Source of the DNA: Bipolaris cookei
Lineage: Eukaryota; Ascomycota; Dothideomycetes; Pleosporales; Pleosporaceae
Assembly (NCBI GenBank): GCA_002286855.1
Contig: NRSV01000090.1
Coordinates: forward strand, 30,381-94,380
Reading direction: 5' to 3'
DNA: 64,000 bases
Below the pieces are notes generated by a model. That model saw only the letters and a list, made by a program, of their open reading frames with translations. It was not told the origin of the DNA and did no database searches. The translations under genes and the position numbers were made by a program. Position 1 is the stretch's first letter. Every line of letters starts with the position of its first letter. Positions 21,476-31,128 of the stretch are shown here, in pieces.

Positions 21476-21922
21476 GAGTGAAGAGATGGACGATAGCCAG
21501 GCAGTAGCAACGCTAGTATCGACGCGCGGCTGTCGGCGAAAAGCAATTAGTCGATATATGGACGGCATAGCGTTGTCGTGTCGACAGCTAGAGGAGGCTA
21601 TAGGTCAAGCGGTTGCAGTGTGCGACAACTGCAGTCGGCGCGGGATAGGCAGCAGACGGCTGGCTATACAGCAGGCAGGGGTAGTAGATGCTAGTGGTAC
21701 TACAGCGGATACGCAGCTGCAGGCAGTACAGGAGAGGGTAGTACGGACGAAGCTAGACGAGCTAGCGCAGCAGATATGCCCGTACTGCTGGGGGATACTA
21801 CATGAGGTATTTGATGGAAAGCGTAGCGCAGAGCGGATACAGAAAGAGCAGGAGGCTGAGCATAGGGTGTGGGAGTGCTGGCGGCTGCTAGCAAAGAGCG
21901 AGAGGGTACTAGCCATATGGTT

Positions 21923-22027
21923 GTGCGCAAGTGTAGGCCCCGGGTGTACACTCGCGCACGCTGATTGGCTAGCGCACAGACGTTGGGTGTACACTCGCGC
22001 AACCCCTGTCGGGTGTGCACTCGCGTA
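21923..22027 (+). repeat. Triplicated 17-bp motif with hairpin at helicase gene end
   Basis: GGGTGTACACTCGCGCA occurs at 21942-21958 and 21985-22001, with a variant at 22011-22027. TGCGCAAGTGTA (21923-21934) pairs with TACACTCGCGCA (21947-21958) with one mismatch. GCTGATTGGCT lies between the first two copies. The array runs to the stop codon, just before the telomere tract. Confidence 0.88.
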
Positions 22028-22033
22028 GCCTAA

Positions 22034-22070
22034 GTAACCCCTAACCCTAACCCTAAGCCCTAACCCTAAT
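22034..22070 (+). repeat. Interstitial telomeric tract
   Basis: About six CCCTAA units, two of them imperfect (CCCCTAA, AAGCCCTAA), follow the helicase stop codon within ten bases. The C-rich strand is on top, so the gene points into the C-rich strand of the tract. Confidence 0.92.
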
Positions 22071-22141
22071 CTCTGCTTACGCCCCCTCTGTATAGTCTGA
22101 TTGCTGCTAGGGCAACCAGCTTATTATTTCTCTTTCTCTCT

Positions 22142-22426
22142 NNNNNNNNNNNNNNNNNNNNNNNNNNNNNNNNNNNNNNNNNNNNNNNNNNNNNNNNNNN
22201 NNNNNNNNNNNNNNNNNNNNNNNNNNNNNNNNNNNNNNNNNNNNNNNNNNNNNNNNNNNNNNNNNNNNNNNNNNNNNNNNNNNNNNNNNNNNNNNNNNNN
22301 NNNNNNNNNNNNNNNNNNNNNNNNNNNNNNNNNNNNNNNNNNNNNNNNNNNNNNNNNNNNNNNNNNNNNNNNNNNNNNNNNNNNNNNNNNNNNNNNNNNN
22401 NNNNNNNNNNNNNNNNNNNNNNNNNN
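22142..22426. other. Assembly gap, 285 N
   Basis: Run of unknown bases beginning 71 bases after the telomeric tract. The true gap length and content are unknown, so linkage of left and right sides depends on scaffolding. Confidence 0.99.
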
Positions 22427-22520
22427 TCAGGAACAGACAGCTGACGAAGGGGCGGCCGATACTTACTCCGATCCGGCTCTGGGATTGGCTCAGTGCTGGA
22501 TGAAGCTGTAACATCGTTAC
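22427..22520 (-). repeat. Dispersed repeat R1, inverted copy beside the gap
   Basis: Reverse complement of 12838-12930 with few changes, ending GTAACATCGTTACAAC. It begins directly at the gap, so more of the repeat may lie in the N run. Together with 12838-13195 it brackets the two-gene cassette as an inverted pair. Confidence 0.85.
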
Positions 22521-22524
22521 AACT

Positions 22525-25500
22525 ATATAGATTAGTTTAAGCGGACGTAGTGGGACGAGTATCTATAGACGTACTTAGACTAGCAGCTACTATTATACGC
22601 TATACGTCTTCTAGTAGCTGAAGAGCCGTAGCTATAGCGCGTTATATAGCTAGTAGAAGAGCTAGTAGAGGAGGCCGTCTAAGGACTTGGCATGCTCTCT
22701 TGAGATACGCTACGCTGGCTACGTAGTCTAAAGCTTTAAGAGCCTGACGTCCGCCTATTTAGTCGTATGTAAAATAAGACTAGCTAGCTGCGCGTAGCTT
22801 AACTATGGGCACGACTGCTCTGCTACTGCCTTCGTGTAGTAGCTGCTAACTAGGCGTTAGCAGCGCCAGCAGCACTAGCAGCACTAGTAGTACTAGCAGC
22901 ACCAGTAGTGCCTAAGCTAGTTGGTATTGCTTGTCTATTCCTATGGTATGGTAAGCAGAAGCTAGCAGCAGAGCGGCTCTGGAAGTACCTCTATGTTACG
23001 AACCTGAGAAAGAGGGAACTCGCAGAAGTTAAGAAAGGAAACCCCAAACACCAACTTCCCAAGACCTCAATACAGGCCACCCTATATCAACCAATGACGT
23101 GTGTTCCACACGGCTTGGCGGAACGCCATCATGGAACAAGTCACGTGTGTTCCACGAAGTACCACATGTTCCACAAAATACCACGCGTGGAACATCACGA
23201 AACAATATGGAACTATGGAACACAACCTTAGTATATAGCATAGGCAATGAGCCCTTACGGTTCATTGTGTTCAACTCAATAGTTAAGCCTAAGAGTACCC
23301 TTTACTATCAAAGACCCTCTGTCCATTGCTCCGTTGCCCATCCGCGAAAACCAACTCTTAAGTACTGACACCAGGTATTTTATATCATACCCACTCAGCA
23401 CTCTTAACACTCTACTAGTCTAATAACAGCGCTACGACGATAGCTAAGTAGCGTACGTACGTGCTGCGCCTGTCTTACGCTCTTATCTGCTAGGAGCTCT
23501 ACGGACAGCTCTTTGCTAGCGTAGTAGTCTATTTTCTCGCCGCGCTTAGTATCTACCTAGAGACTAGCCGTCTACTTACTACTACTAAGTTCTTGTCTAT
23601 ACTTGGCTCTCTCGTCTACTGCGTACGCGCGTTAACGATAGAGCTCTTTCTTCTAGTAGAGAAGCGGGCTGAGTAAGATGCTGCTAAGATAGATAGCTTT
23701 CTTAAGCAGCGTGCTTACTATCTAATAGATAGCTTATATAGTCTAATAAATACTATGCTTAGCTTACTAGTATACGCTAAGTTTATCGCTCTGCGTCCGC
23801 CTGGTAGTATCGCTAGTAGTATGTAGTGGTTAGTAGACTAACAGACGTTCTATATTAAAGGCCGGCCTGTTGTACTACAGCAGTTCCGCGAGCTTGCGCA
23901 GAGCGTTATTACTGAGGTAGAACGCGTGCTGTAGAAAGAGCTACTATAGATGGGCGAGCACGAGTATTGGCTGACGACTAGGCTAGCGGAGATACAAGAC
24001 GACGTGTCTATTTGACAGCGTGGCTTATACTACCTATCGTGGTCGTAGCTGTAGTAAGGGCAAGCTTGGGTGCTAGATCGACTAGCTAGAGTAGCTAGGG
24101 CGTAGAAGCTTTATTAAGAGCGTGTACGACTGCAGTCTAAGCAGCTAGAACAACTAGAATAGCTAGAACAGCCGCTAACAAGCAGCTACTAGAGTAGTAG
24201 CTAGAGTATAGAGTGGAGACCCCGAGCCGTCCGTCGGTATCTCAAACAGATCGATCGCTTTCTAGAGCTCCTTTATCTTACTGTCTATATTACAGGCGGC
24301 TAGCCAGCCTGTAGGCCAGAGCTACTCTCTATACGCTGGCGTAACGGCGTGCTATAAGACTGTAATCTCTACGTAATAGATAGTTAAGTTATAGTAATTA
24401 CTCGCTATTATAAGACGTAGTCGCAGTGGGATAAGCTAAAGATTATCGCGCGGTTTCTACTCGAGGCAGTAGGCTAGTTAGTCACTGCCTATCTACTATA
24501 TATACAGCCTGTACGCGCCATGCTCCTTAGTAGTTAGGGTAAGACAGCTACTACGTCGGCAACCAACTATCTATAGACAAACGGTAGTAGGCCGTAGGAT
24601 ATAGATCGTCTTACGCGTATAATAACGGCAGAGACGGTAGAGTAGCTAGGATCGCGACTAACGACAGCTAAGTACCGTCACGTGGCTGTTAGGATCGAGC
24701 GAGAGGTAGTGGGAGAGCGGTTTACGGCAGGCTATAGCAAGTAGCTAGGCGAGCGATATAGCGCTATAGGTAGTGGTGGAGATATTAGCTCAGACGAAGA
24801 CGTAGATGGCGAAGATCTATTAGAGCTATAGAATAGGCGATCTATAGCAATAGGTATAGTAACGTACGCAGTATAGGCGGATATCATTTAAGAGCTAAGT
24901 CTGCGACTAATTAATATATTTCAAACGTTTAGCTTCGCGTGGCACGCGTTTTTTAGGCTACCGTCTAAGGCGAATAAACTATTAGTAAAAGCTATAGACG
25001 CTGCAGACGCTATAGAGGCAGTAGCGTTAGTAGAAGAGTAAGGGACAAAGCGGAAATAGGCACTAAGCTAGCTAAACTGCTCAACACGGCTACAGCCACA
25101 GCTATAGTCGCAGCTACAGCCCCAGCTACAGTCGTAGCTACAGCCCTAACTCCAGTCTGAGCCTAAGACTACGCAGTAGCCAGCGGCAAAGAGAGCTAAG
25201 CTGACGCAGACATGCCAGCCTAACCCGCGTACGACAGAGGAGCAGCTTATAAACGCTGTTTGCTAGATGCTCCGTATCTCTACTAACTAGCTAGTTATAT
25301 ACAAATCAGCAGACTAGAAATAAGCGTTAGACGCCGTCGTATAGGGTATAAGTCCTCTTATTATCGTTCTACCTATAGGCGGAGGCAAGACACTTCTACC
25401 TTCTACCGCTACTATCCTTAATTAAAGCTAGCAGACCGATTAGCTAGGAGTAACGATTCTTATTATCCCGTTTCGTGCTTTGGTAGAGGATATGCTCGTG

Positions 25501-25838
25501 CGGCTTGTAGAAGCCGAAATCTAAGCTGTTAAGTAGTAGCTAGGCGAGACAGGCGAGCTGCAGCGTCGCAGTCAGCTAGCTAGCATAGTCGTCGTCAGTA
25601 CTAACTACGTTAGGAGCTCTAATAGCAGCTTTCTCTTGTACGCAGCTTTGCTCGCTCGGCAGTAGATACTACAATAGGTAGTAGTGGACGAGTGCCATAT
25701 AGCTATTATAGCTAACTCATAGCGGCCAAAGCTAGCACAGCTAAGAGACTTACAGCTTCTGGCATGCCAGCTCGTATTTCTTACGGCTACGCTGCCTCCA
25801 TCGCAGGTAGAGTAGCTACAGCAAAGACTACTTATACC
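22525..25838 (+). pseudogene. RIP-decayed second copy of the telomere-linked helicase gene
   Basis: Colinear with 17122-20730, continuing to just after helicase motif III (LTATLPP). Differences are overwhelmingly C-to-T and G-to-A, with very many TAG stops in place of CAG. Examples: the VAYAV region reads VTYAV, and the segment before it holds a stop. The P-loop coding sequence near 25378 is still legible. It lacks the 748-bp interruption of the first copy and instead holds a solo LTR (22994-23409). The right end breaks at CCTA, which is shared with repeat R1. The N-terminal OrsD part and the last third of the helicase are missing. Confidence 0.88.
22994..23409 (+). mobile_element. Solo LTR, 416 bp, with CTCTA duplication
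   Basis: Starts TGTTACG and ends CTTAACA (TGTTA/TAACA terminal inversion). It is flanked by CTCTA at 22989-22993 and 23410-23414, the 5-bp duplication expected of an LTR retroelement. The interior has repeated GTTCCAC/GTGGAAC blocks. The flanking pseudogene aligns across it to the first helicase copy. It has no internal region, so it is a recombined solo LTR. It shares no ends with the 127-bp LTR at 60052. Confidence 0.88.
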
Positions 25839-28309
25839 TAGTATATGATGCTACGTGACTCGGCCCCCGATACATCCAGAATAGGTAATTACGGACCTGG
25901 ATTCAAAAACACGCGTATACAACGCGGATCAGACCCAGATTCTCGCCTATTATAGGCTAGCGCGAATCGCCCCCTTAATTTCCGCGTTTTAGTTCTAGCG
26001 TAAGCCCCCTAAACCATTAGACTCCTCGTAGTGAAATACAACTACTTATAGTAGAGCCATCTTTATATTCCTGCTTTTCGTTGATAGTTGTAACTGTTCA
26101 AAGTGTACAGAGTAGACATGGCAACAAATTGGATCCTGTTAACACCAGCGTCTATCGCTGACCACCTTGTACGTAGGGCCGATCATCTAAATCAAAGCTA
26201 TCAGCCGCTAAATTTATGTTCAATATCTTGTAGCCATATAATATAGTTGCTTTAGACTATATTACGTTCATTGCAAGCGAGAAAGTAATCGTCTGCACCC
26301 ACTGTTGTACTGCAGTACCTGCCACGCGCTTAGATGCCCACCTTCAAACTTCCCACCGTGTTCCATCCAAACTACGGCGGATAACAATAGCCCGATTTGA
26401 CGGCATGCCTGCTGCACAGTCTTTTGAAGATCTGGTACCTCGCCAGGATGGATCTGCTCCGCTCTCGTATCTTCTTCCCCCCGTACCTGGATTTTGTTGT
26501 CCACACTGTATAGAGAGAAAGACAATTAACTGGGATCAAATGCGACAGCATGCGAAAGCAAAATATGATATTACCGCTCCAGAATGTCTTTGAGACCAAT
26601 CTAGATATAAGTGTTACCTATAGAGCTGGACAAAGTACTCGCCCAAACATTGGGTAGTAACCCAAGGTAACAGCTCTAGTCAGCAAGCGATTTAGAAGCA
26701 GCTATCGTCTATAAGCGAAGAAGAACACCTAGTGCGGATGGAGGATGAAGAGGAAGAAGAAGAACAGCGCTTCAATGGCGAGTGTGATATGGTAGCTCTA
26801 GACGCAGAGCTAGAGCACGACGAGAATACTGAGTGGCTTCGGGGCTGTGAGTGGCCGACGTGGTTCGCTCACAAGCCTGTTCATGTTATCGTCGTAGCTG
26901 CAGCATTGCCCTCCGCGAGAACATCCGAGGATCTTGTACTAGGCCTTTGGAATGGTTTCGAATGTGTGAGCCTAGTATAGATAGAGAGGGTTATTTGGAA
27001 GATACTAGAAGCTAGCAGATTTGTGTTTCAGCGATGCGAAATGACGCTTAAATAGATACTGCGCGTTCTGCGTTGCTGGCTTCGGAGCTGGACGCCTTCT
27101 TTCCTTCCTTATCTATTTGAGCTGCCTTAACGCGAACAAACCCGGCGAAGATACTACGTCATCCACGAGCGGTTTCTATGCTATATATTCTGGATGCTAG
27201 CACTATCGCGTAGTATAAAGGAGCCTACGAGCGAAATCTCTGGACTGTAGCTAACTATAGCTCAGCTCGCTATGATGAACTATATTTGGAGCCGTCTTTC
27301 AATTGTTAGCTAGTAGGCAGACTGCGGGGTATTGCTCTAGCTATCGCTGGATGGTGTGCATGAGAATCTGTTCTAACTTCTTGTTATGTTCTGGACGGAC
27401 CTGTCGCACGATGGAAACATGAGTTGTAGCGCTATCATGTATTTCTCTGGCGTTCTAGGAATTCATTCTATAGAACTATGTTTCCGCAAACCCCATGATT
27501 ATACGCCGTTTATATCAGCACTCCTATGGGTAGGGCGTCTAATTATACTCGAGTACGCACTACCGCTTACACTATATAACCATCTCAAAACCCCTTGGCC
27601 TGAGCGCACTGTCTATTCTGACTAAGCACAGCGATTGCGTGAGCATATCCGACCTAAATATCTTCAGCGAGGAAGCCTTGCGCTGGCTGGTTACCTTATT
27701 GAACGGCTTTAGTATGGACGAGCGATTGCTAGGCGCGAGGGCCCCTGAACAAATATATTATGGTCGCTAGATGGCTTAACGCTATATATCGTAGACACCC
27801 AGGTTCATATGCGGTAATTCCGCGAAACGATCCATAGCATCGTAGTAGGATTGCAAAATCTTACCTAAGACCTCCTTTTTAATTGGTGGCCAGATGTCCA
27901 ACTCAATGCTGTGCAAGATGATCTTGCGACTCACCGCCCAGGGTTTTCCTTTTTAACACACCCAGCCAACAAACTCCAAGGATCTTTTCGGGCTGTAAGC
28001 AGACTCGCATTCTCAGAGCAAGGCGGGTTTTCATTAGAGACAAGAAGAGAGAAAGCCAAGATGGAACAGTATCTGAAAAAAAGCGACTAGTTCATCCGCC
28101 TACTCTATGCAGCAATGCACATGACAAATAGCATGCCAGCACGCGGAGAAGAATTTAGAGTATTACGATAGGCTGACACAGTTTCTATGCAGCGAAATAT
28201 CTTCGTGTACAAGGGAAAGATAATTCTTATTTTTTCGTATAACAAAGCAAACACCAACACCAACAATTCCTTTTATATTGTGCGGTCTCCCTACCCTATC
28301 CTCAATCCC
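25838..28309 (+). pseudogene. RIP-decayed second copy of the OrsD/recombinase-like gene
   Basis: Colinear with 13022-15478: repeat R1 right half, upstream region, exon 1 (ATG at 26118), intron and most of exon 2, stopping just after the block containing the Lys motif. Changes are mainly C-to-T and G-to-A, creating stops (for example CAA to TAA in the LPQRE region and CAG to TAG elsewhere). Long intact patches remain (26405-26593, 26732-26980, 27386-27625). The region coding for Arg II, His and Tyr is absent. At 28309 it switches to unrelated repeat DNA. Confidence 0.9.
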
Positions 28310-28487
28310 TACACAATATGCCAGACGGAATTATGGTCGAAAGGGAAGTATGGTCGGATAGCGCATTTCACACCTACCCATCTACCCACCAGTTCGCAGT
28401 AGCAAATACCGTCCAAACCATATTCAAAGCAGATGCAACTTCTACCTTAGATGCAGGAGACTCGTGCACGTTCAATGCACTACGTTT
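28310..28487 (+). other. Unassigned segment between pseudogene and repeat
   Basis: A 63-residue frame (28318-28509) starts MPDGIMVEREVW and ends in repeat DNA. It has no motif I know. It could be the tail of some disrupted gene, and I do not call it one. Confidence 0.25.
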
Positions 28488-28840
28488 TATGATCACACCA
28501 TCTATATAGCGTGAGTTATCAGATACAATAGGGGGAAGAGTCGGTGTTCGTGGGCATGGCCCGTGCTAACTTGGGGTTGCGCTGCCAGTTGGGGCCACGC
28601 CAGGCGCGAGCGGTTCTTAGCAAATTGCTATAACTAACGTGAAAGAATACCACCAATTAGAGTAGATAAGCAGCAGACGATAATCTAAGAGCGCCAGTTG
28701 GGAGTACTTGGTAGAGTGTTCTATGCACTTCACTTTATATCTCTCTTGTCTCAATCTATTTCTTGGGTTGACATACTACTATCTTGGAATGGGTCAAAGA
28801 GGGAGTTTTGAAGCAGGGCAACAGTTGCCCTCGCTGGGGC
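28488..28840 (+). repeat. Dispersed repeat R2, longest copy
   Basis: The left end matches 11625-11735 inverted; the rest matches 8229-8510. It links two blocks seen separately elsewhere and so gives the best view of the full element (at least 350 bp). No coding capacity. Confidence 0.72.
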
Positions 28841-29607
28841 CCCTCCCCTATTCTGTTTGCTTTACCTCCACCGTTTTAATGCGCATTTACCGTCTGCATT
28901 CCCGCTGGACTGATATTCATCCCCATGTAGCGGGAATGCTTGCTGACTTTACGCTCTCCTTAGCTGACTAGTTCCGGTCCACCGATTGTTCTACTAATTA
29001 CATGGGTAGGGTGGTTACATAGGGATGAACGTTAGTGAAGGTATACTGCCAAGATGCATCACCAGCAACAAGCACATCGCCTGTTGTGATCACACTAGGC
29101 ATGTTGTGTCTAAGTTGACATCTTTTCGGGAGATCATGAGAATAGATCGCTGTCAGAGCAACGTATATGTATGTATGTATAACTACTTAAGCTGCGTACT
29201 CTCTGAAAGCTCGGCTAAGCACAAACTCGAAGCTCGGCATCAGCGGCTCATCTACATATGACAATAACGTATTGAACCACGGTGCTTTTTATCAATAGCC
29301 AATCACAGTCCTAGACCCGCGCTACCCTAGCCTATCTACCCCTATCCTACCCTTTCAGTGGTGCAACAGAGTAAGACGCTTAGGACGCTGACGAGGTACT
29401 TTATGACAAAGCGTCAGCAGTTGGACGGATCCTTTCGCATACACCGTCTTGTTCATATATCTCTTACGTACCGCTCATGCAGTAGGATATATAGATGCGG
29501 TAATAGTGACGGCGTCGATTCTCAATCATTTTAGCCAGTGCCAGGATAGTCTTGGACAGTAAGCATCAGCCGGGGTCTCCTATAGATAGGCACTGTCGTC
29601 AAGAACG
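28841..29607. other. Gene-free spacer
   Basis: No supported gene. There is a short ATGT-type run near 29165. The last 100 bases may be further decayed TPR coding sequence belonging to the next feature. Confidence 0.4.
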
Positions 29608-29940
29608 GAGGCGCTAGGGCATCGGCATCCCTCTACGCTAACAAGCATGGATAACTTGGCGGAAGTGCTGAGCAGCCAGGGCAAGTATAACGATGCGGAG
29701 GCAATGCACAGACAGACTATAGAGCTAAGAGAGAAGGTGCTGGGACCTGAGCATCCTGACACGCTGATAAGCATACACTGTCTGGCCTACCTCCTCGCAA
29801 GACAAGATCACTACGATAGGTCTATCCCGCTGTACAAAAGAGCATATGCAGCATACAAAACTGTGCTTGGAGCAGAACATCCGATTACACGCGCATGTGA
29901 TCAGCAACTGAAGTCTCTTCTTGAAGTGGCCGCAGGGTAG
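29608..29940 (+). pseudogene. TPR (kinesin-light-chain type) fragment of an NLR-like gene
   Basis: Encodes about two and a half tetratricopeptide repeats of the 42-residue TPR_10/12 type: GHRHPSTLTSMDNLAEVL, then YNDAEAMHRQ with LGPEHPDTL, then LGAEHPITR, ending at a TAG at 29940. In fungi such tails normally sit at the C-terminus of NB-ARC or nucleoside-phosphorylase STAND proteins. No NB-ARC or effector domain is visible upstream, where the sequence has stops, so this looks like the surviving 3' end of a much longer gene. Confidence 0.75.
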
Positions 29941-30144
29941 GAGACCATTGGACGACCACGTCAGAAGGTAATGATCACTGCGGGGCGCCAGGATGCGCGT
30001 TAGTTTCCCAACAATAGTTGAGAGGTAATTCCCCTTAGTTATGGAAAACAGCTGCAACTTAAGTGAATAATACAAATCATTCGCGCGCAACTAACGCACT
30101 ACCTTTTACAGTACTACGATAGATATAGCGCAAGATAAAGTCTA

Positions 30145-30320
30145 GTAGGGAGTTGGTGTTTGTGGGTGTGGCCTGTGCCCAGTGAGAGTAGCGCTTAGGG
30201 CTTAACCCTAAGTTAATCCTAACTTTGCAGTTATTTTACAGAAACTAAGATCGCATCCCTTAGTCGAGAAAGACGACACAGAGGCGCCAGCTAGGGGTAC
30301 TTAGAAACATTCTCCCTCCA
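30145..30320 (+). repeat. Dispersed repeat R2, divergent copy
   Basis: Shares with 28530-28710 the blocks GTTTGTGGGTGTGGCC, GGCGCCAGCTAGGGGTACTT and nearby sequence, with internal differences. It contains CTTAACCCTAA, a telomere-like fragment. Confidence 0.6.
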
Positions 30321-31128
30321 TTATCTCGTATAGATACCTTACGGGATAGCATGTGGTTATTGCGCTTACCCTACGCCCATGTTTTCTTTACGTACCGTGC
30401 TCCATGTCCGCAAAGCTGCCCTTTATCTTTTCAACGATTATGGAAGACTTTCACTGTAGGCAACTGTTTCTACTACGACGATTCTAGTATTGCCAAGAGC
30501 TACATCAGCGTCGTCTTCCATGCGAGAGCGCTTCCAACTGGAGAGAGGCTGAATGTCTTCCCCGTAGCCGTACTCCATCCTCAAGCTTTCTCCACATTGT
30601 TCGACGAGATTTCTCGTAGTTTCCTGGTCATCTGAATACCGCCAAAGCCTTCGTGTGTCATATGCGCTCTATAGACGGAGCCTCGGTCAGCAAGACGGCC
30701 AAGGTCGCCCTCAACACTGCGATGCACCTGCCCAAAATTTTTGCATGGTTGAGCCACTCAGGGCATGCATAGCGATCTCTAACAATAGCGGCGAAGGCAT
30801 TTATGAGTGTTGGCGTGGTGAGGCCTATCTTGTTGATTCCAACGATGCGAGTGACGGATACGAGATGTCCTTTGACAGGCTAATATTTGTTTCTTTCATC
30901 TATGTTGTCTTCTGCGTGGTGCTGATTAGTATCCTTGTGCGTTGCTGTAGAAGTCAGACTCTTCGTCTTCTGTCAGGATAGTGATCGGACGCAGTTTATA
31001 GAGACTGAAGATCCTTAACATTGCCGTGGAAAGAGGATTTGTGATAGCAATACCCACAAGCCTGATTCACCCAATCTGTCCTCAGCGCGAGGAAGAATCT
31101 TGTCTGCTTCTTTGTGTGATCCTAGTGG
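30321..31128. other. Gene-free or unrecognised stretch
   Basis: The plus-strand frame 30655-30981 (108 aa) has one possible membrane segment but no recognisable motif and no clear intron partners. I see nothing else. The right end is the 3' flank of the kinase gene. Confidence 0.35.

Larger units (their letters stand above)
16406..22028 (+). pseudogene. Telomere-linked RecQ-type helicase with OrsD and recombinase-like core
   Basis: Reading frame 16406-19087 joined to 19836-22028 gives about 1,624 codons. In the first 950 bases every in-frame stop is TAG (eight, from 16766 to about 17309), as expected from CAG-to-TAG RIP. The N-terminus has OrsD-like sequence (HLQRHY, then CRFISTSRKWMQQH). 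The middle aligns with the upstream gene and keeps Arg701 (PARGPE), Lys735 (YHKTQ), Arg823 (EYRHV) and Tyr886 (VAYAV), but has Arg877 where His is expected. The helicase half shows PTGGGKT (20262-20282), DECH (20577-20588), LTATLPP, IVYCRS, TSALGVGVDIAG and QESGRARG (from 21204), then a DET-repeat and a Cys cluster (CDNC, CPYC). RecQ-type 3'-5' unwinding would be the ancestral activity. The stops argue that it is now non-functional. Confidence 0.85.

Noticed and set aside
21047..21568. Ser/Val- and Arg/Leu-repeat proteins on the minus strand
   Set aside because: Reverse reading of the Asp-Glu-Thr microsatellite; no independent support.
19698..22028. 776-codon frame starting in poly-T DNA as the true helicase start
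   Set aside because: The first residues come from low-complexity sequence. The real upstream continuation is the frame ending at 19087.
22034..22070. A true chromosome end
   Set aside because: Sequence continues on both sides and the tract is short and imperfect. It is interstitial unless the scaffold joined two ends across the gap.
22101..22514. Frames crossing the N gap on both strands
   Set aside because: Most residues are unknown; artefacts of reading through N.
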